Notes under the pieces: model-generated
What the model saw: only the letters and a program-made list of their open reading frames with translations
What the model was told of the DNA's origin: nothing
The model's database searches: none
Part shown: positions 35,705 through 47,232 of the stretch, piece after piece
Layout: the number at the start of each line of letters is the position of its first letter
Position numbering within the stretch: position 1 is the stretch's first letter
Program-made: the position numbers and the translations under genes
Assembly (NCBI GenBank): GCA_030765065.1
Contig: CM060989.1
Span: forward strand, 56,372,001-56,436,000
Reading direction: 5' to 3'
DNA length: 64,000 nucleotides
From: Deroplatys truncata
Taxonomy: Eukaryota; Arthropoda; Insecta; Mantodea; Mantidae

Positions 35705-36261
35705 TTTACATGAACATTCTTAGAAATTTGATTTTCTCTAATGACTAACGATTTTGATTAAAATGCTATATATTCAAGATATTTACATGACAAATCTGTG
35801 TCAAATTTTCTGGGAATAACCTGCGAATCCTTTTCATTCGGAAGAAGTTTTGTATAATTTTAACTGTAAAATTTACGAGTTAAGACAAGTACCTACTGCA
35901 CAAAAATGTAGAACTCTTTAAAAAAACAATTCATTTCAAATTACTTGTTTTGTGGTATAAGCCATTTCGAAGATATCTTATTGGTTTGACTTTCAATACG
36001 TATGTCAATTATGTAAAGTACTTTAGCTATTGAGTTGTTTCTCGCAATATCATTAAAATAATAGGTAAAGAATTTCAAGACCAACATACAGCAGCCCGCT
36101 TTTTAACATTTACCTACAACGAAATGAGTAATTAACTATTTCTGCAAAGTTTTGAGTATTAACATGAAATAGAAAAAAAAAGCTTTCATAAAAATTGTCT
36201 GTAGAAGTTACTTTAAAGTAAACGATAGTGGGTAGAGAAATTCATGTAAACGTAACAGCAG
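35705..36261 (-). mobile_element. family H, subfamily C, 3'-truncated
   Basis: Begins at the inner module (ACATGAACATTCTTAGAAAT) and ends GGGTAGAGAAATTCATGTAA. Directly adjoins the previous copy. Confidence 0.75.
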
Positions 36262-36600
36262 AAAAAATTTTAAAGTTAGACACTCGCTTGTATTGCTGCT
36301 GACTTATGGCATATGCTGCATATGGCATGAGCCTCGAGGCATTTGCACTAAACGCAAAATCGAGTGTTTAAAGTTTGAGGAATATATCAAACTATCTTTC
36401 TCCCTATCCGCAAGTAGGTTGGAAACGAAGCACATAAGTCATTCCTGCTGCAGTTCCAAGGATAGAACATTTATGAATCGTGCGTATGCAATACAAAAAT
36501 TGCAGGGTAGTCAAGTACCCATATTGTATGGGAAGGAAAGTTTGTCACCGACTATAGGATACATCCGAGATCCTGCGGTTACGGAGAAGTAAAAGATCCA
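36262..36600. other. unassigned island
   Basis: A 99-codon plus-strand open frame (36293-36592) crosses it without any domain or splice-site support; not called as a gene. Confidence 0.4.
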
Positions 36601-36602
36601 TT

Positions 36603-36705
36603 TCGACTTTTACCACGTACCTAGTAGATATAACGTATTGTATTTCACCCAAAAATTCGATACCCAGTTCACCAGAAATACGTTTTGACATCGGAATAAA
36701 AAATA
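36603..36705 (-). mobile_element. family H 3'-end fragment
   Basis: Holds ACCACGTACCTAGTAGATAT and CCCAAAAATTCGATACCCAG, then stops at the A-run GAATAAAAAATA, beside the next plus copy. Confidence 0.65.
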
Positions 36706-36710
36706 TTTTT

Positions 36711-37365
36711 ACACTCGCACGACTTTCTCTACTCTTGTACAAACTATTTTTACAAACGCTTATTCTCCGTCTACTTCATGTTAATCGAGATAAACATTTG
36801 CAGAAACTTATTGCTAATTTTCTTGTAGGTGCAAGGGGAATTGGTAGGCTTTAAGCGATAGTCAAATATTTTAAGAGCTGGTTGCTATGTGGCGCATTCC
36901 ATTCTCTTTGCACGTCCAGAACAAAAATTCAAACAAATGAATATCTCTGAAATGGTTCACTCCACGAAAAAAAAATTGTTTTAACAAAAAAGTTTGTCTA
37001 TATCTTAGGGTTTACCAGTTGTGAAAAAGCCATTCAGAACGGACTTTTGGGGACATTCCCAGGAATTTCAAGATATACATTTTACTCCTCATAAAAATAT
37101 CTTAAATATATAATTTAATCACAATCGTTAGAGCTATTTGAAAAAAATCAATATTGGAAAAAGTTCCATATAAAGGATAGTTTGGGATGGGGGAATTTTC
37201 TTGAAAATCTTCGTGTCGTATCTTTGAAAGTTACTGAACCTAAATACCAAGTTTGGTATTTATCTAACTTTTCGTTTTTAGTGAAGTTGTTCATTTTTCT
37301 ATAGATGTATTTTTGGGTGGAATGCAATACCTTCTGTATCTACTAGATACGTGGTAGAGAAAGCA
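36711..37365 (+). mobile_element. family H, subfamily A/C intermediate
   Basis: Begins ACACTCGCACGACTTTCTCT, ends ACTAGATACGTGGTAGAGAAAG. The microsatellite block is deleted (GAAGTTGTTCATTTTTCTAT). Confidence 0.8.
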
Positions 37366-37640
37366 AAAATGTGATAAATGGAATTCTTTCGAAACTCCCA
37401 TTCACCCATAATCACTAACTTCAGTCTGAGCGTTATCACTTCGACACTTCGGCTCGTACGATACAGTCATCGAGAACCGGTTACCTTATCTAAAACCTCT
37501 TGTTCTTTCCAAGAAGGTGAACATTACGGAACAATTCAGTTCACGACGCGTAACCGTTCCATTCTTCAGATAAAGACTCAAGTACAAAATGTTTTAGCAC
37601 TGCGATCCTATTTTGTAAATTTTACCTCGAGAACACATTT
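37366..37640. other. unassigned sequence with an open frame running into a repeat
   Basis: A 113-codon open frame starts at 37378 but its last third lies in a family H fragment. No domain is recognisable, so coding is not supported. Confidence 0.35.
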
Positions 37641-37732
37641 TACGTACCTACTAGGTAGAGAAAGTATTGCATTCCACCAAAAAATTCGATCGAGTTTTCG
37701 CCGGAAATACAGGTTTTGAGGCACCCTGAATA
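37641..37732 (-). mobile_element. family H 3'-end fragment interrupted at an A-run
   Basis: CCTACTAGGTAGAGAAAGTA through CACCCTGAATAAAAAAA. It breaks at the run where resident copies read CCCTGAATCCAAAAAAAGC, the same site hit at 1187. Confidence 0.7.
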
Positions 37733-37738
37733 AAAAAA

Positions 37739-38456
37739 TCTGATGTGTTACACTCACATGGCTTTCCCTACTCTTGTACAAACTATTTTTACAAACGCTT
37801 ATTCTCCATATGCTCGAAATATCGAGATGTTAATCTTATTGCTAATTTTCTTGTAGATGCAAGGGGAATATATATTTACAAGGGCAATATAGAAATACAG
37901 TAACCTTTAAGCACATACATACCTCTTAATAGCTGGTTGCTAGGTGCAGCACCATTCCCTTTGCCACAGCTTAATACTCTTTGCATATCCAAGACAAAAA
38001 AAAAATGAATAACGAATTCCCATTTGAGAAAATAAGTATTGAAAAATATAAGGAAATAACAAGCAATATCTCGAAAATGGTTCACTCAAAAAAAAATGTA
38101 TGACAAATTATGTATTTTAACGCGATCTACATTTTTTTGTGTAGTACAATTTTGTCTCTTATGGTTTACCAGTTATGCAAACGTCGTTCACAATGAAGAA
38201 TACTTTTGGAGACATTCCCAGTAAATTCAAGATATACATTTTATTTTTCATGAAAATATCTTAAACATGATATTTTAATCAAAATCGTTAGCCATTTTTG
38301 AGAAAATTAAAATTTTCGAAAAATGTTCCATGTAAAGGGTAATCTGGGGTGGGAGAATTCTCTTGAAAACCTTCGTGTCGCATCTCTGGAAGATACTGAA
38401 CCTAAATACGAAGCTTGGTGTTTATCCGACTGCTCGTTTCTGAGTTATGCTGTTCA

Positions 38457-38510
<54 letters not shown>

Positions 38511-38640
38511 CATGTTTCCAAAAATGCTTTTTGTGGATTCAGGGGGTCTCAAAACGTATATTTCCGTTGAAATCTCGGTATCGAATTTTTGGGTGGAATA
38601 CAATACTTCCCCTACTTACTATACGTAGTAGAGAAAGTAA
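37739..38640 (+). mobile_element. family H, subfamily B, full-length
   Basis: 902 bp, both ends intact. B-type insert (TATATTTACAAGGGCAATAT to CACAGCTTAATACTC). Carries an expanded (AC)25. Confidence 0.92.
38458..38507 (+). repeat. (AC)25 microsatellite inside family H
   Basis: Pure AC tract at the family's fixed microsatellite position, between GTTATGCTGTTCAG and GGACATGTTTCC. Confidence 0.97.
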
Positions 38641-39335
38641 AAAATTCTGCTGCGATACATTCACATGACTCTTCTCTAACTTTATAGTGGGTATACAAAT
38701 TATTCTTACCAAAGCTTATTCTCCCATCTAATTCACTTTAGTCAAGATAAATCTTTCCGGAAATAGCTACATTACACATTATAGATACAAAGGGAATAGC
38801 GACAGTCAAGTGTTACACAACTAGAACTGCGAATTCCTCGGAAGCGGCCGATGCCACAAAAATAAATAAGTGTTTTAAAGAGATTACCTTTTCTGTGTAG
38901 TATGTTTTCGTCTATAGTTTAACGTTTATCAGTATTACAAGATTATACGAAATTCCTTCCGAATGTAGAGAACTTCTAGGCTATTCCCAGAAAATTCAAG
39001 ATACACATTTCACTTGTCATGCAAGTATTTTAATAAAAAACTTTAGAACCATTTTTATAATATTAAAAATTTCGAAAAATAATTCTAGTAAAGGGTTTTT
39101 GGGATGCGGGGATTTTATCGAAAAACTTTGTACTTAAATACAAACTTTGGTATTCCGACTTTTCGTTTGAGTTATGCTGTTCACAAACCCACAGACATAC
39201 ACGAACCTTTTTCTAAGAATGCTTTTTTGGATTCGGGGGATCTCAAAACATGCATTAAAATGAAATCTCTGTATAGAAATTTTGGGTGGAATGCAGTATC
39301 TTCCCTACTTACTATGTACGAGGTAAAGAAATTAA
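38641..39335 (+). mobile_element. family H, subfamily C, tandem to previous copy
   Basis: Starts directly after the preceding GTAAAAAATT with a C-type 5' end (CTGCGATACATTCACATGAC) and ends GTACGAGGTAAAGAAATTAA. Interior deletions. Confidence 0.78.
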
Positions 39336-39339
39336 AAAA

Positions 39340-39575
39340 TTGTGGTGCTAATCACTTCAGAGAGATCTTATTGGTTTGAATTTTCAGCTACTTTTCTCAA
39401 GTGAAAAGTAGCTGTTCGTTTTGGCTCGTGATCTTGCAAAGAGCGCGATATTTCAAAGCGCTCACATAGTATGTCTATTTACAAGAAGTGGATACATTAA
39501 CAAGAAGCAGATAACGAACAAGATCTTTTGTGTATTTGTATGGGAGTAGAGTCATGTGAATGGAACATCAGATTT
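39340..39575 (-). mobile_element. family H 5'-module fragment, rearranged
   Basis: The outer part (TAACAAGAAGCAGATAACG to GGGAGTAGAGTCATGTGAAT) is recognisable. It contains a small perfect hairpin CAGCTACTTTTCTC/GAAAAGTAGCTG near 39387-39412. Confidence 0.5.
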
Positions 39576-39655
39576 TTTTTCAAGTCGCTTTTCATTTTTT
39601 CTCGTTGACGGGCAAAGTGTCTCGAATTTCACATAACGATCCGCTTATTTAAAAA

Positions 39656-40453
39656 TCTGATGTGTTACACTCGTATGGCTACTCTTGTACAAACTATTTT
39701 TACAAACACTTATTCTCCATCTACTTCATGTTAATCGAGATAAACATTTGCGGAAACTATCTCATTGCTAATTTTCTTGTAGGTGCAAGTGGAATATGGT
39801 AGGCTTTAAGCGATAGTCAAATGTTTCAAGATCTGGTTGCTATGTGGAGCGTTTCATTCTTTGCATGTCTTGGACATAAAAAAAAACTAATAACGAATTG
39901 CCATTTGTGAAAAAGTATAACTATTGGAAAATTCAAACAAATAAGGAATATATTTGAAATGGTTCACTCCACAAAAACGTGTGACAAATGTGTTATAAAG
40001 AGATCTACATTTTTTGTGTAGAAAAATTGTCTCACGTTTACCAGTAATGCAAAGGCCATTCAGAAAGAAGACTTTTGGGGACATTCCTAGAAAATTCAAG
40101 ATATACATTTCATTTGTCATGAAAATATCTTAAACATGTGGTATTTTAACCAAAATCGTTAAAGTCTTTTTGAGAAAATCAAAATTTTCGAAAAATGTTC
40201 CATGTAAAGGGTAGTCTGGGGTGGGGGGATTTTCTTGTAAAACCCCGTGTCGCATCTTTGAAAGATACTGAACCTAAATCCCAAGTTTGATATTTATCCG
40301 ACTTTTCGTTTGAGTTATGCTGTTCGCAAACACACACGAACTTTCTTTTCTTAGCGACTCTTTTGGATTCAGAGGACCTCAACATATGTATTTCCGGTGA
40401 AATCTCGGTATAGAATTTTTTGGTGGAATATGATGCTTCCCCTACTTACTCTA
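39656..40453 (+). mobile_element. family H, subfamily A, 3' end lost
   Basis: 5' end TCTGATGTGTTACACTCGTA intact. It stops within the hairpin (CTACTTACTCTACC). The microsatellite site is GCAAACACACACGAAC. Confidence 0.87.
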
Positions 40454-40664
40454 CCAAAAACTCTTACTATCGAAGTTAAATGCCTTCTTCTCTCAAAATA
40501 GTTAGCCAGCGATTCTAAAACTGTGGGGCGTGTATCTAGATGGGCTGGCTCGAATAAATTATCAATACAAAGCATCAGAAAAAATGTTTGCCAAATCGAG
40601 CTTACGTTCCAGCATATCTTTCTATCGCATATTATTACAGCGAACGAAGAATTATACAAATACT
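40454..40664. other. unassigned spacer
   Basis: Nothing recognised. Confidence 0.35.
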
Positions 40665-41246
40665 ACATTCACACGACTTTAAAATTCCACAATATTTCCA
40701 TGCAATAACGAAAAACTGAAATGTAGAGAACTTTAAAACAATGAAAGTATTGAACAATGGGAACCATTAATAATGGATACCACAAAAAGTTATTTGAAAT
40801 ATATTGTGTGCTTACAGATCTAAATTTTTTGTAAAGTACATTTTCGTCTATTGCTTAACATTTAGATTATACAAACATCCTTCCTTATGGAGTTTACTTC
40901 GCAGGCTGTTCCCAGAAAATTCAAGATATGTTTTGTCATGTAAATATATTTAATATTATGTACTTCAATCAAAATCGTTAACCATTTTTAGAAAAATTAG
41001 GAAAAGTTTCTGTGAAAAGGCTATTTGGATGGGGAGAAAATCTCCGTGTCGCATTTGGAAGATACTGAACTTAAATACGGAGTTTGGCATTTATGAGACT
41101 TTTCGTTTTCGAGTCCTGCTGTACACAGACAAGACTTTTCTAAAAATGTTTTTATTCAGGGGCTTCAAAACGTGTATTTCCGGTGAAATCTCGATTACGA
41201 ATTTGGCTTTTCGTGGAATGCAATACGTACGTGGTAGAGAAAGTAT
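40665..41246 (+). mobile_element. family H, subfamily C, 5'-truncated
   Basis: Begins ATTCACACGACTTTAAAATT and ends ACGTACGTGGTAGAGAAAGT. Short microsatellite remnant ACACAGACAAGAC. Confidence 0.75.
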
Positions 41247-41648
41247 AAATGGGAGACGCGAAGTAGGAAATTTGAGAACCGCTGGTTTACGCGATTATGG
41301 AACGAACCAGAAGAAACATCGATTAAGGAAGATAAACGGAAATACATGTAGGTGCATCGTATGAAAGTATTTATTTCTCGTGGGATGAGTTGCCCTATTT
41401 GACGTTTCACTTCGTTCCCACAGAATTGCTACGCATGCAGTCTGCACGACTCGTGCCCGTTTACCAAGAAACGGTTAAAGTAGCTTCATATAACGTTTTC
41501 ACATGCAAGCACATTCTTTAAGGTCTGTCGATGACAGTTATGCAACTGTCAATTGCATTCTCTTGCTAAAAGTGTATGTACCATTCACTTACCTACATCA
41601 ACACTGCTCTACGGTCAAAAATATTTATAAGAGAGTAAATCTACATAC
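41247..41648. other. unassigned sequence; intron side of a candidate donor
   Basis: No repeat recognised. Its right edge is the GTATGTAG donor-like sequence on the minus strand. Confidence 0.4.
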
Positions 41649-41930
41649 CTGAAGGACCTCTGGCTTGTGGAACGGAGGCAATGTACTGCCTACTCCGGAA
41701 CTAGAGCGACAACCACTTAACGGACCTCTGCTGAATGGTCAACCGACGACAAATGCCTCTGCCTACGCGTTTTCGATGTCGAAGAATGAAATGAAGACGG
41801 CGTGGTGGTGGAGCGTTTGGCCTTCACCACCTCTGCTACTATTACCACCACTCCTCCCTCCCCACCACTCTACCACATCGTACGATACTCACCCTCCCCT
41901 CCCGCGGCACTAACTCGGTTATTATTAATG
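41649..41930 (-). other. candidate non-coding first exon of a host gene
   Basis: A GC-richer, non-repetitive block ending on the minus strand in CCTTCAG followed by GTATGTAGAT, a good 5' splice site. It is purine-rich (GGTGGGGAGGGAGGAGTGG) on the minus strand. All three minus frames stop, so it would be 5' UTR. It has the right orientation to splice to the acceptor at 772. The transcription start is not placed; 41930 is arbitrary. The join is inference. Confidence 0.25.
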
Positions 41931-42118
41931 CCAGGTAGTTTTTCTACCTTTTCACCTTTTAAGCCTGGTTTCCGCCATGAAGAAAAATCCACTTATTTAA
42001 GTTATTTATGCATTCAAATAAAAACTCTTACGCCTAAGAGTCACACGACTTCTTTACACGTTACCATTTCAAATGATTCATACGAAAACGTTTTTCTCTA
42101 TTTCCTCTCAGAAAAAAA
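41931..42118. other. unassigned sequence upstream of the candidate exon
   Basis: Would be promoter-side sequence if the exon call is right. I see no clear TATA or initiator to commit to. Confidence 0.3.
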
Positions 42119-42878
42119 TTGATGTAATACATTCACATGACTTTCTCTACACTCTATCGTTTATTAGTGGGCATACAAGTCATTCTTACGAAAGTTTATT
42201 TTCCTGTTTACTGCATTTAATTCAGATAAACCTTTCCGGAAATAGCTACATTACGCTTTCGTTATGGATACAAAGGAAATAACGATAGTCAAATGTTTAA
42301 GAACTGGACGCTATACGACTGGCCTTAAACTTCCATACTTTCTCCATGTCAACGCGAAAAACAATTGAAAATCTACAGAACTTTAAAAGAATGGCTATAT
42401 ATTGAACAATTCTAACCATTAATAACGGATACCTCGGAAATGGCTAATGCCACAAAAAACGCATTTGAAATAAACTGTGTGTTTTAAAGAGATATACATT
42501 TTTTTTTGTGAGTACGTTTTCGTGTATCGCTTAACGTTTACTAGTCATACAGGATTATACAAAATTCCTTCCGAATGAAGATACTTCAATTAGAGGCATT
42601 TTTAGAACATCAAAATATTCGAAAAATGTTCCATACAAAGGGTAGTTTGGGGGATTTTCTTGAACATCGCATCCTTGGAAGATACTGAACTTAAATAGCA
42701 AGTTTGGTATTTATCCCACTTTTCGTTTTTGAATTGTGCTGTTCACAGACACAAGGACATGTTTCCAAAAGTTTTTTGGATTCAGGGGGCCTCAAAACAT
42801 GTATTTCCGGTGAAAACTCGGTATCGAATTTTTGGGCGGAACCTTCTCTACCTAATAGGTACATTGTAGAGAAAGCAA
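42119..42878 (+). mobile_element. family H, subfamily C, near full-length
   Basis: C-type 5' end (TGATGTAATACATTCACATG), 5' module with TTATGGATACAAAGGAAATA and 3' end ATAGGTACATTGTAGAGAAA. Microsatellite CAGACACAAGGAC. Confidence 0.85.
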
Positions 42879-42895
42879 AAAGAAATATATATGCA

Positions 42896-43484
42896 TTGTG
42901 TTACATTCACATGACCTTCTCTATTCACTCTTCTACAAACTACTCTTAAAAATCTTATTATTCTATTTCTTGTTACTCCTGATAAACTTTCAATTCATAT
43001 TTACACATTTCGTTGTAGGATTTTTTCGTATACAGATTTTTAAAGAGTGCCTCCCTATCTGATGCCTTTGAAGTTCTATACTCTTTTCAGAACAACGAGA
43101 AAAAGAACGAATAACAACTTCCCAGAGGAGAAAAGTATTTGAAAATTCAAATCAATAACAAGGAATATCTCAGAAATGGATAACCCCACAAAACGATTTG
43201 GCATCAACTGTGCACTCTAACGAGATCTACATTTTTTGTGTAGTAAGATTTTGTCTATCTCTTACGGTTTACCAGTTGTACAAAAGTCACTCAGAATGAA
43301 GAAGTCTTTACAGGTTATTCTTAAAAAATTCGAGATATACTTTTCATTTATCATAAAAATATCTTAAACATGGTTTTAAATCAAAATCGTTAGAGCAATT
43401 TTTGAGAAAATCAAAAATTCTGAAAATGTTTCCATGTAAAGGGTAGAATGAGTTGGGGAAATTTTCTTGAAAAATCTTTTGTTT
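42896..43484 (+). mobile_element. family H, subfamily C, 3' end replaced
   Basis: Starts TTGTGTTACATTCACATGAC and is cut at GGAAATTTTCTTGAAAAATC, followed by an A-run and the next copy. The later element probably inserted here. Confidence 0.78.
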
Positions 43485-43498
43485 GTTTTAGAAAAAAC

Positions 43499-44333
43499 CT
43501 TATGTGTTACACTCACATGACTCTCTCTACACTTGTACAAACTATTTTTACAAACGCTTATTCTCCATATGCTTCATGTTAATCGAGATATCGAGATGTT
43601 AATCTTATTGCTAATTTTCTTGTAGATGCAAGGGCAATTGGTAGGCTTTAAGCGAGTCAAATATTTTAAGAGCTGGTTGCTATGTGGCGCATTCCATTCT
43701 CTTTGCATTACCAGGACAAAAAAAATGAATAACGAATTTGAGAAAAAGTATATTTTAGGGAATAAAAAGCAATATCTCGAAAATGGTTCACCGAACAAAA
43801 AAAATGTATATGACATAAATTGTGTATTTTAACGCGATCTACATTTTTTGTGTAGTAAAAGTCTGTCTATCTCTTATGGTTTACCAGTTATGCAAAAGTC
43901 GTTCAGAATGAAGAATACTTTTGGAGACATTCCCAGTAAATTCGAGATATACATTTCATTTGTCATGAAAATATCTTAAACATATGATATTTTAATCAAA
44001 ATCGTTACAGCCATTTTTGAGAAAATTAAAATTTTCGAGAAATGTTCCATGTAAGGGGTAATCTGGGGTGGGGGGGATTTTCTTGAAAACCTTCGTGTCG
44101 CATCTCTGTAAGATACTGAACCTAAATACCAAGTTTGGTGTTTATCCGACTGTTCGTTTATGAGTTATGCTGTTCACTGACACACAGACACACACACGGA
44201 CATGTTTCCAAAAATGTTTTTTTTTTTTGGATTCAGGGGGTGTCAAAACATATATTTCCGCTGAAATCTCGGCATCGAATTTTTGGGTGAAATACAATAC
44301 TTCCCCTACTTACTATACGTAGTAGAGAAAGTA
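43499..44333 (+). mobile_element. family H, subfamily A, full-length
   Basis: 5' end slightly mutated (CCTTATGTGTTACACTCACA), intact 3' hairpin and AGAGAAAGTAA. Microsatellite CTGACACACAGACACACACA. Confidence 0.92.
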
Positions 44334-44448
44334 AAAATGAAAACTTTAAATAAAAATCATTTCTGCAACAATTTATCCTAGTGCTCGAATTAATTATGTC
44401 ATAGCTTGATCAATTTAAAAGTCTAACAAAAACCACATGTCAGTTTTT
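44334..44448. other. unassigned spacer
   Basis: Nothing recognised. Confidence 0.35.
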
Positions 44449-44594
44449 ATTTTATCTACTACTTACCTATAATAAGCACAGGAAGATTTGCATTCCACCC
44501 AAAAATTCCATACCGAGATTTCACCGGAAATACACGTTTTGAGACTCCCTGAATAACAAAAAAGGTACTTTTAGAACAAAAATGTCCACATGTA

Positions 44595-44633
<39 letters not shown>

Positions 44634-45194
44634 TGTCTGTGAACAGCATAACTGAAAAAGAAAAGGTTAGTTAAATACCAAACTTGGTATTTAAATTCAG
44701 CATCTTCCAAGGATGCGATACGAAGATTATCAAGAAAATTTGCTACCCCAAACTACCCTTTAAATGTAAATGTTTTGTTTTCTCAAAAATGGCTGTAACA
44801 ATTTTTGTTTAAATACTATATAATTTAACATATATACGAGTACCTGACAAATAAAATCCATTTTTGGAATTTTGTGAGAATAGCCTGTGAAGTCCTGTTT
44901 ATTCTAAATCAGAGATACAAACCATATAGATCTCGTTAAAGCACGCAATTTATGTCAAAAACAATTTTTTTTGTGGCATTAACCATTTCCGAGATATTTC
45001 TTGTTATTGGTTTGAATTTTTAAATACTTGAATATCGCTTCAACCTAACGTGTTCTTCTTATACCTACAACGAAATGCGTAAATGTGTATGCAAGTTTTT
45101 GTCCATTAACAAGAAGTATACAGAATAATAAGCTTTTGTAAGAATAGTTTGTAGAACAGTGAGTAGAGAAATTCATGTGAATGCTACACATCAG
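44449..45194 (-). mobile_element. family H, subfamily C, full-length
   Basis: 3' end altered (TTTATCTACTACTTACCTAT), 5' end GAGTAGAGAAATTCATGTGA. Carries a (GT)17 tract at the fixed site. Confidence 0.85.
44598..44631 (+). repeat. (TG)17 microsatellite inside family H
   Basis: 34-bp TG tract in a minus-strand copy, so AC in element orientation, at the fixed position. Confidence 0.95.
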
Positions 45195-45524
45195 ATTTTT
45201 TAGAAAGCAAATCTATATATGCTATACATGAGCTCATAATAAAAGTGATTAAACGTCTCGGAATTTTGCCGTGGGGAGCCACAAGCTGATATGTGCGTTT
45301 TTGCGATTTTGGGTTTTTATTGATATTGCTTTAATGGTAATCTTGAACCTGTCAAAAGTTGATAAGTGTACGATTTGAAAAAGAGCCACGTAGTTACCTA
45401 CACACTTACTAATATTGATTTGTGAGTTGAATAGTAAAAGCTGAAACCTAATATGTGACACTCATCATATTTTGGCATGTCTTGATTTCATATATTCACA
45501 GAATTACTAAATCATCCGACTTAG
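45195..45524. other. unassigned sequence
   Basis: Flank of the foldback element; no feature seen. Confidence 0.35.
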
Positions 45525-46799
45525 CAGGGTGCACTGGTTTCCATTTATGCCGTTCCCGCAGCTTTGGGAGGCATTCTGCTGGCCATCACAGGTGAGTATC
45601 TTTAACAAGGAGGTGCGTGTATCTGTTTACCTTTTCGCGCAAGCGGTGGCATCCTGTTTTACGTGCACAATTCTAGATTATTCTCATATGAATATACGGC
45701 TTTGATTTACTCGTCATCACTTATAATAACCATGTTTAAATATACAACTAAATAAAACTCTATTTTGCACAATTTCTCCATGAAAAAGTATATCCAATGG
45801 TAACATAATATAAAACTAAAACTCATACTTTTTACTCTCAAATATGATACAGGATTATTTATGAAGAACTGACACATTTCTTTCTTTAATTACTCTGTTC
45901 GAAATTCACCCAATGCGCCAATTTTAGCAACAAATTAAGCAGAATGTTCTGGAGTTTCGATTGCCTGCCACTAGATGCGCAGATGTTCATGTTTTATTCG
46001 TAATTGTTAAGTTTTATTGTCGGTAATAGTTTTTGAGATTTTGTTCTAGTCAACGTGTAAATGGAGTACACATTAAATGAACGACTCTTCCTTGTAAAGC
46101 AATACTGGATTACGAATTCAATTACAGCTACTCAAAGGGCATACCGGAGAGAATTTGGTGTTCGGAATCCTCCCCAAAGAAACACAATACCGGGACTGGT
46201 AAACAAATTGGAAACAACTGCATCTCAGGTGAGTGAAAAAGGCAAAACTCGTTCATCTAGGCTTCCCACGGTTGTTGATGTAAGAGCACGACTGGATCAG
46301 TCACCCAAAAAACCATTAAGATGTTTGTTGCAGAAGACAAGGTACAGCTACTCAATGTGTCAAAGAGCTGTGAAAAGTGCAGGTCTAACGCCGTATAGGA
46401 TTACGGTTGTCCATCAGTTACAGGAACCAGATAAGGATAGATGACTGAATTATTGTCGTTGGTTCCAGGCGTTCATTGTACAAAATCCTGTCATATTGTC
46501 CATCACATGGTTCACAGATGAAGCTTGGTTCCGTTTATCCGGCTATGTGAAATCAAATAACTCACGCTGTTGGGCCAGCGAAAATCCACATGTTATTCAT
46601 GAAGCACCTATGCACCTGGTTAAAATCGGAGTTTGATGCGCAACATCCGCACAGAGAATAGTGGACCAATTGTTTTTTTGAAAACAATGTGAACACTGAG
46701 AGTACCGATGGATTTTCATGGAGTTTGTTGAGCAACTAGACGATGTAGAGCTGAGTCAAGGATATTTTCAGCAGGACGGCGCTACATGCCATACATCAA

Positions 46800-47232
46800 T
46801 TTTTTTTATTTATTTAAATTTCATACTAAGTGTGAGAACTTATCTAGTAGCTTCACTATCATAATTGTGTCACTGTTTGGCAGTAATGTATTCCAATGAA
46901 TATATTCTGCTAATAATTGCATTTTTCACGCAATAACACACATCACTGCACCAAGTCTTCAGGTTTTGTCCTTTTTAATCTTTTTAGTACTGCACTGGTA
47001 TCCAATAACTGAAGCGCAAGAGGGTTTAAATGGTAGTGAAGTCGTTTTTCATGCTTCACTGCCATGGTTCTTATTTCTTCACTAACAATGTCCATTTTTA
47101 AGTCTCTATGGATGTGTCATTCCTGATGTACCATGGTGCATTAACAATACCACGTAGCACTTTATTTTGGAAAAGTTGTATAATTTTAATATTTGATTTC
47201 TTGGTGCAGCCCCAGAACTGCAACTCATACAT
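46800..47232 (-). mobile_element. 5'-truncated Jockey-like non-LTR retrotransposon
   Basis: 433 bp inserted into the transposase and flanked by an 11-bp duplication CCATACATCAA (46789-46799 and 47233-47243). On the minus strand it ends in AAATAAATAAAAAAAA, the expected 3' tail. The 5' end is cut within the ORF2 C-terminal coding region. Confidence 0.92.
46943..47232 (-). pseudogene. C-terminus of Jockey-like ORF2 (reverse transcriptase protein)
   Basis: From 47232 the conceptual product reads YELQFWGCTKKSNIKIIQ, QNKVLRGIVNAPWYIRND, the conserved tail of Jockey-clade ORF2 after the reverse transcriptase domain. A one-base frameshift near 47105 ends that frame at 47098. A second frame (from 47095) continues with MDIVSEEIRTM, HEKRLHYHLNPLALQLLD and a natural stop at 46943. 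The frameshift means it is dead, and it is in any case only the last 95 or so residues. Confidence 0.9.

Noticed and set aside
36293-36592. 99-codon open frame in a non-repetitive island
   Set aside because: No recognisable domain or flanking splice sites; length is compatible with chance.
37378-37719. 113-codon open frame
   Set aside because: Its last third lies in a family H fragment, there is no domain, and no splice or promoter signal supports it.
41665-42122. Plus-strand open frames rich in Pro, Leu and Ser
   Set aside because: They reflect the pyrimidine-rich strand of the candidate minus-strand exon; no domain and no splice context on the plus strand.
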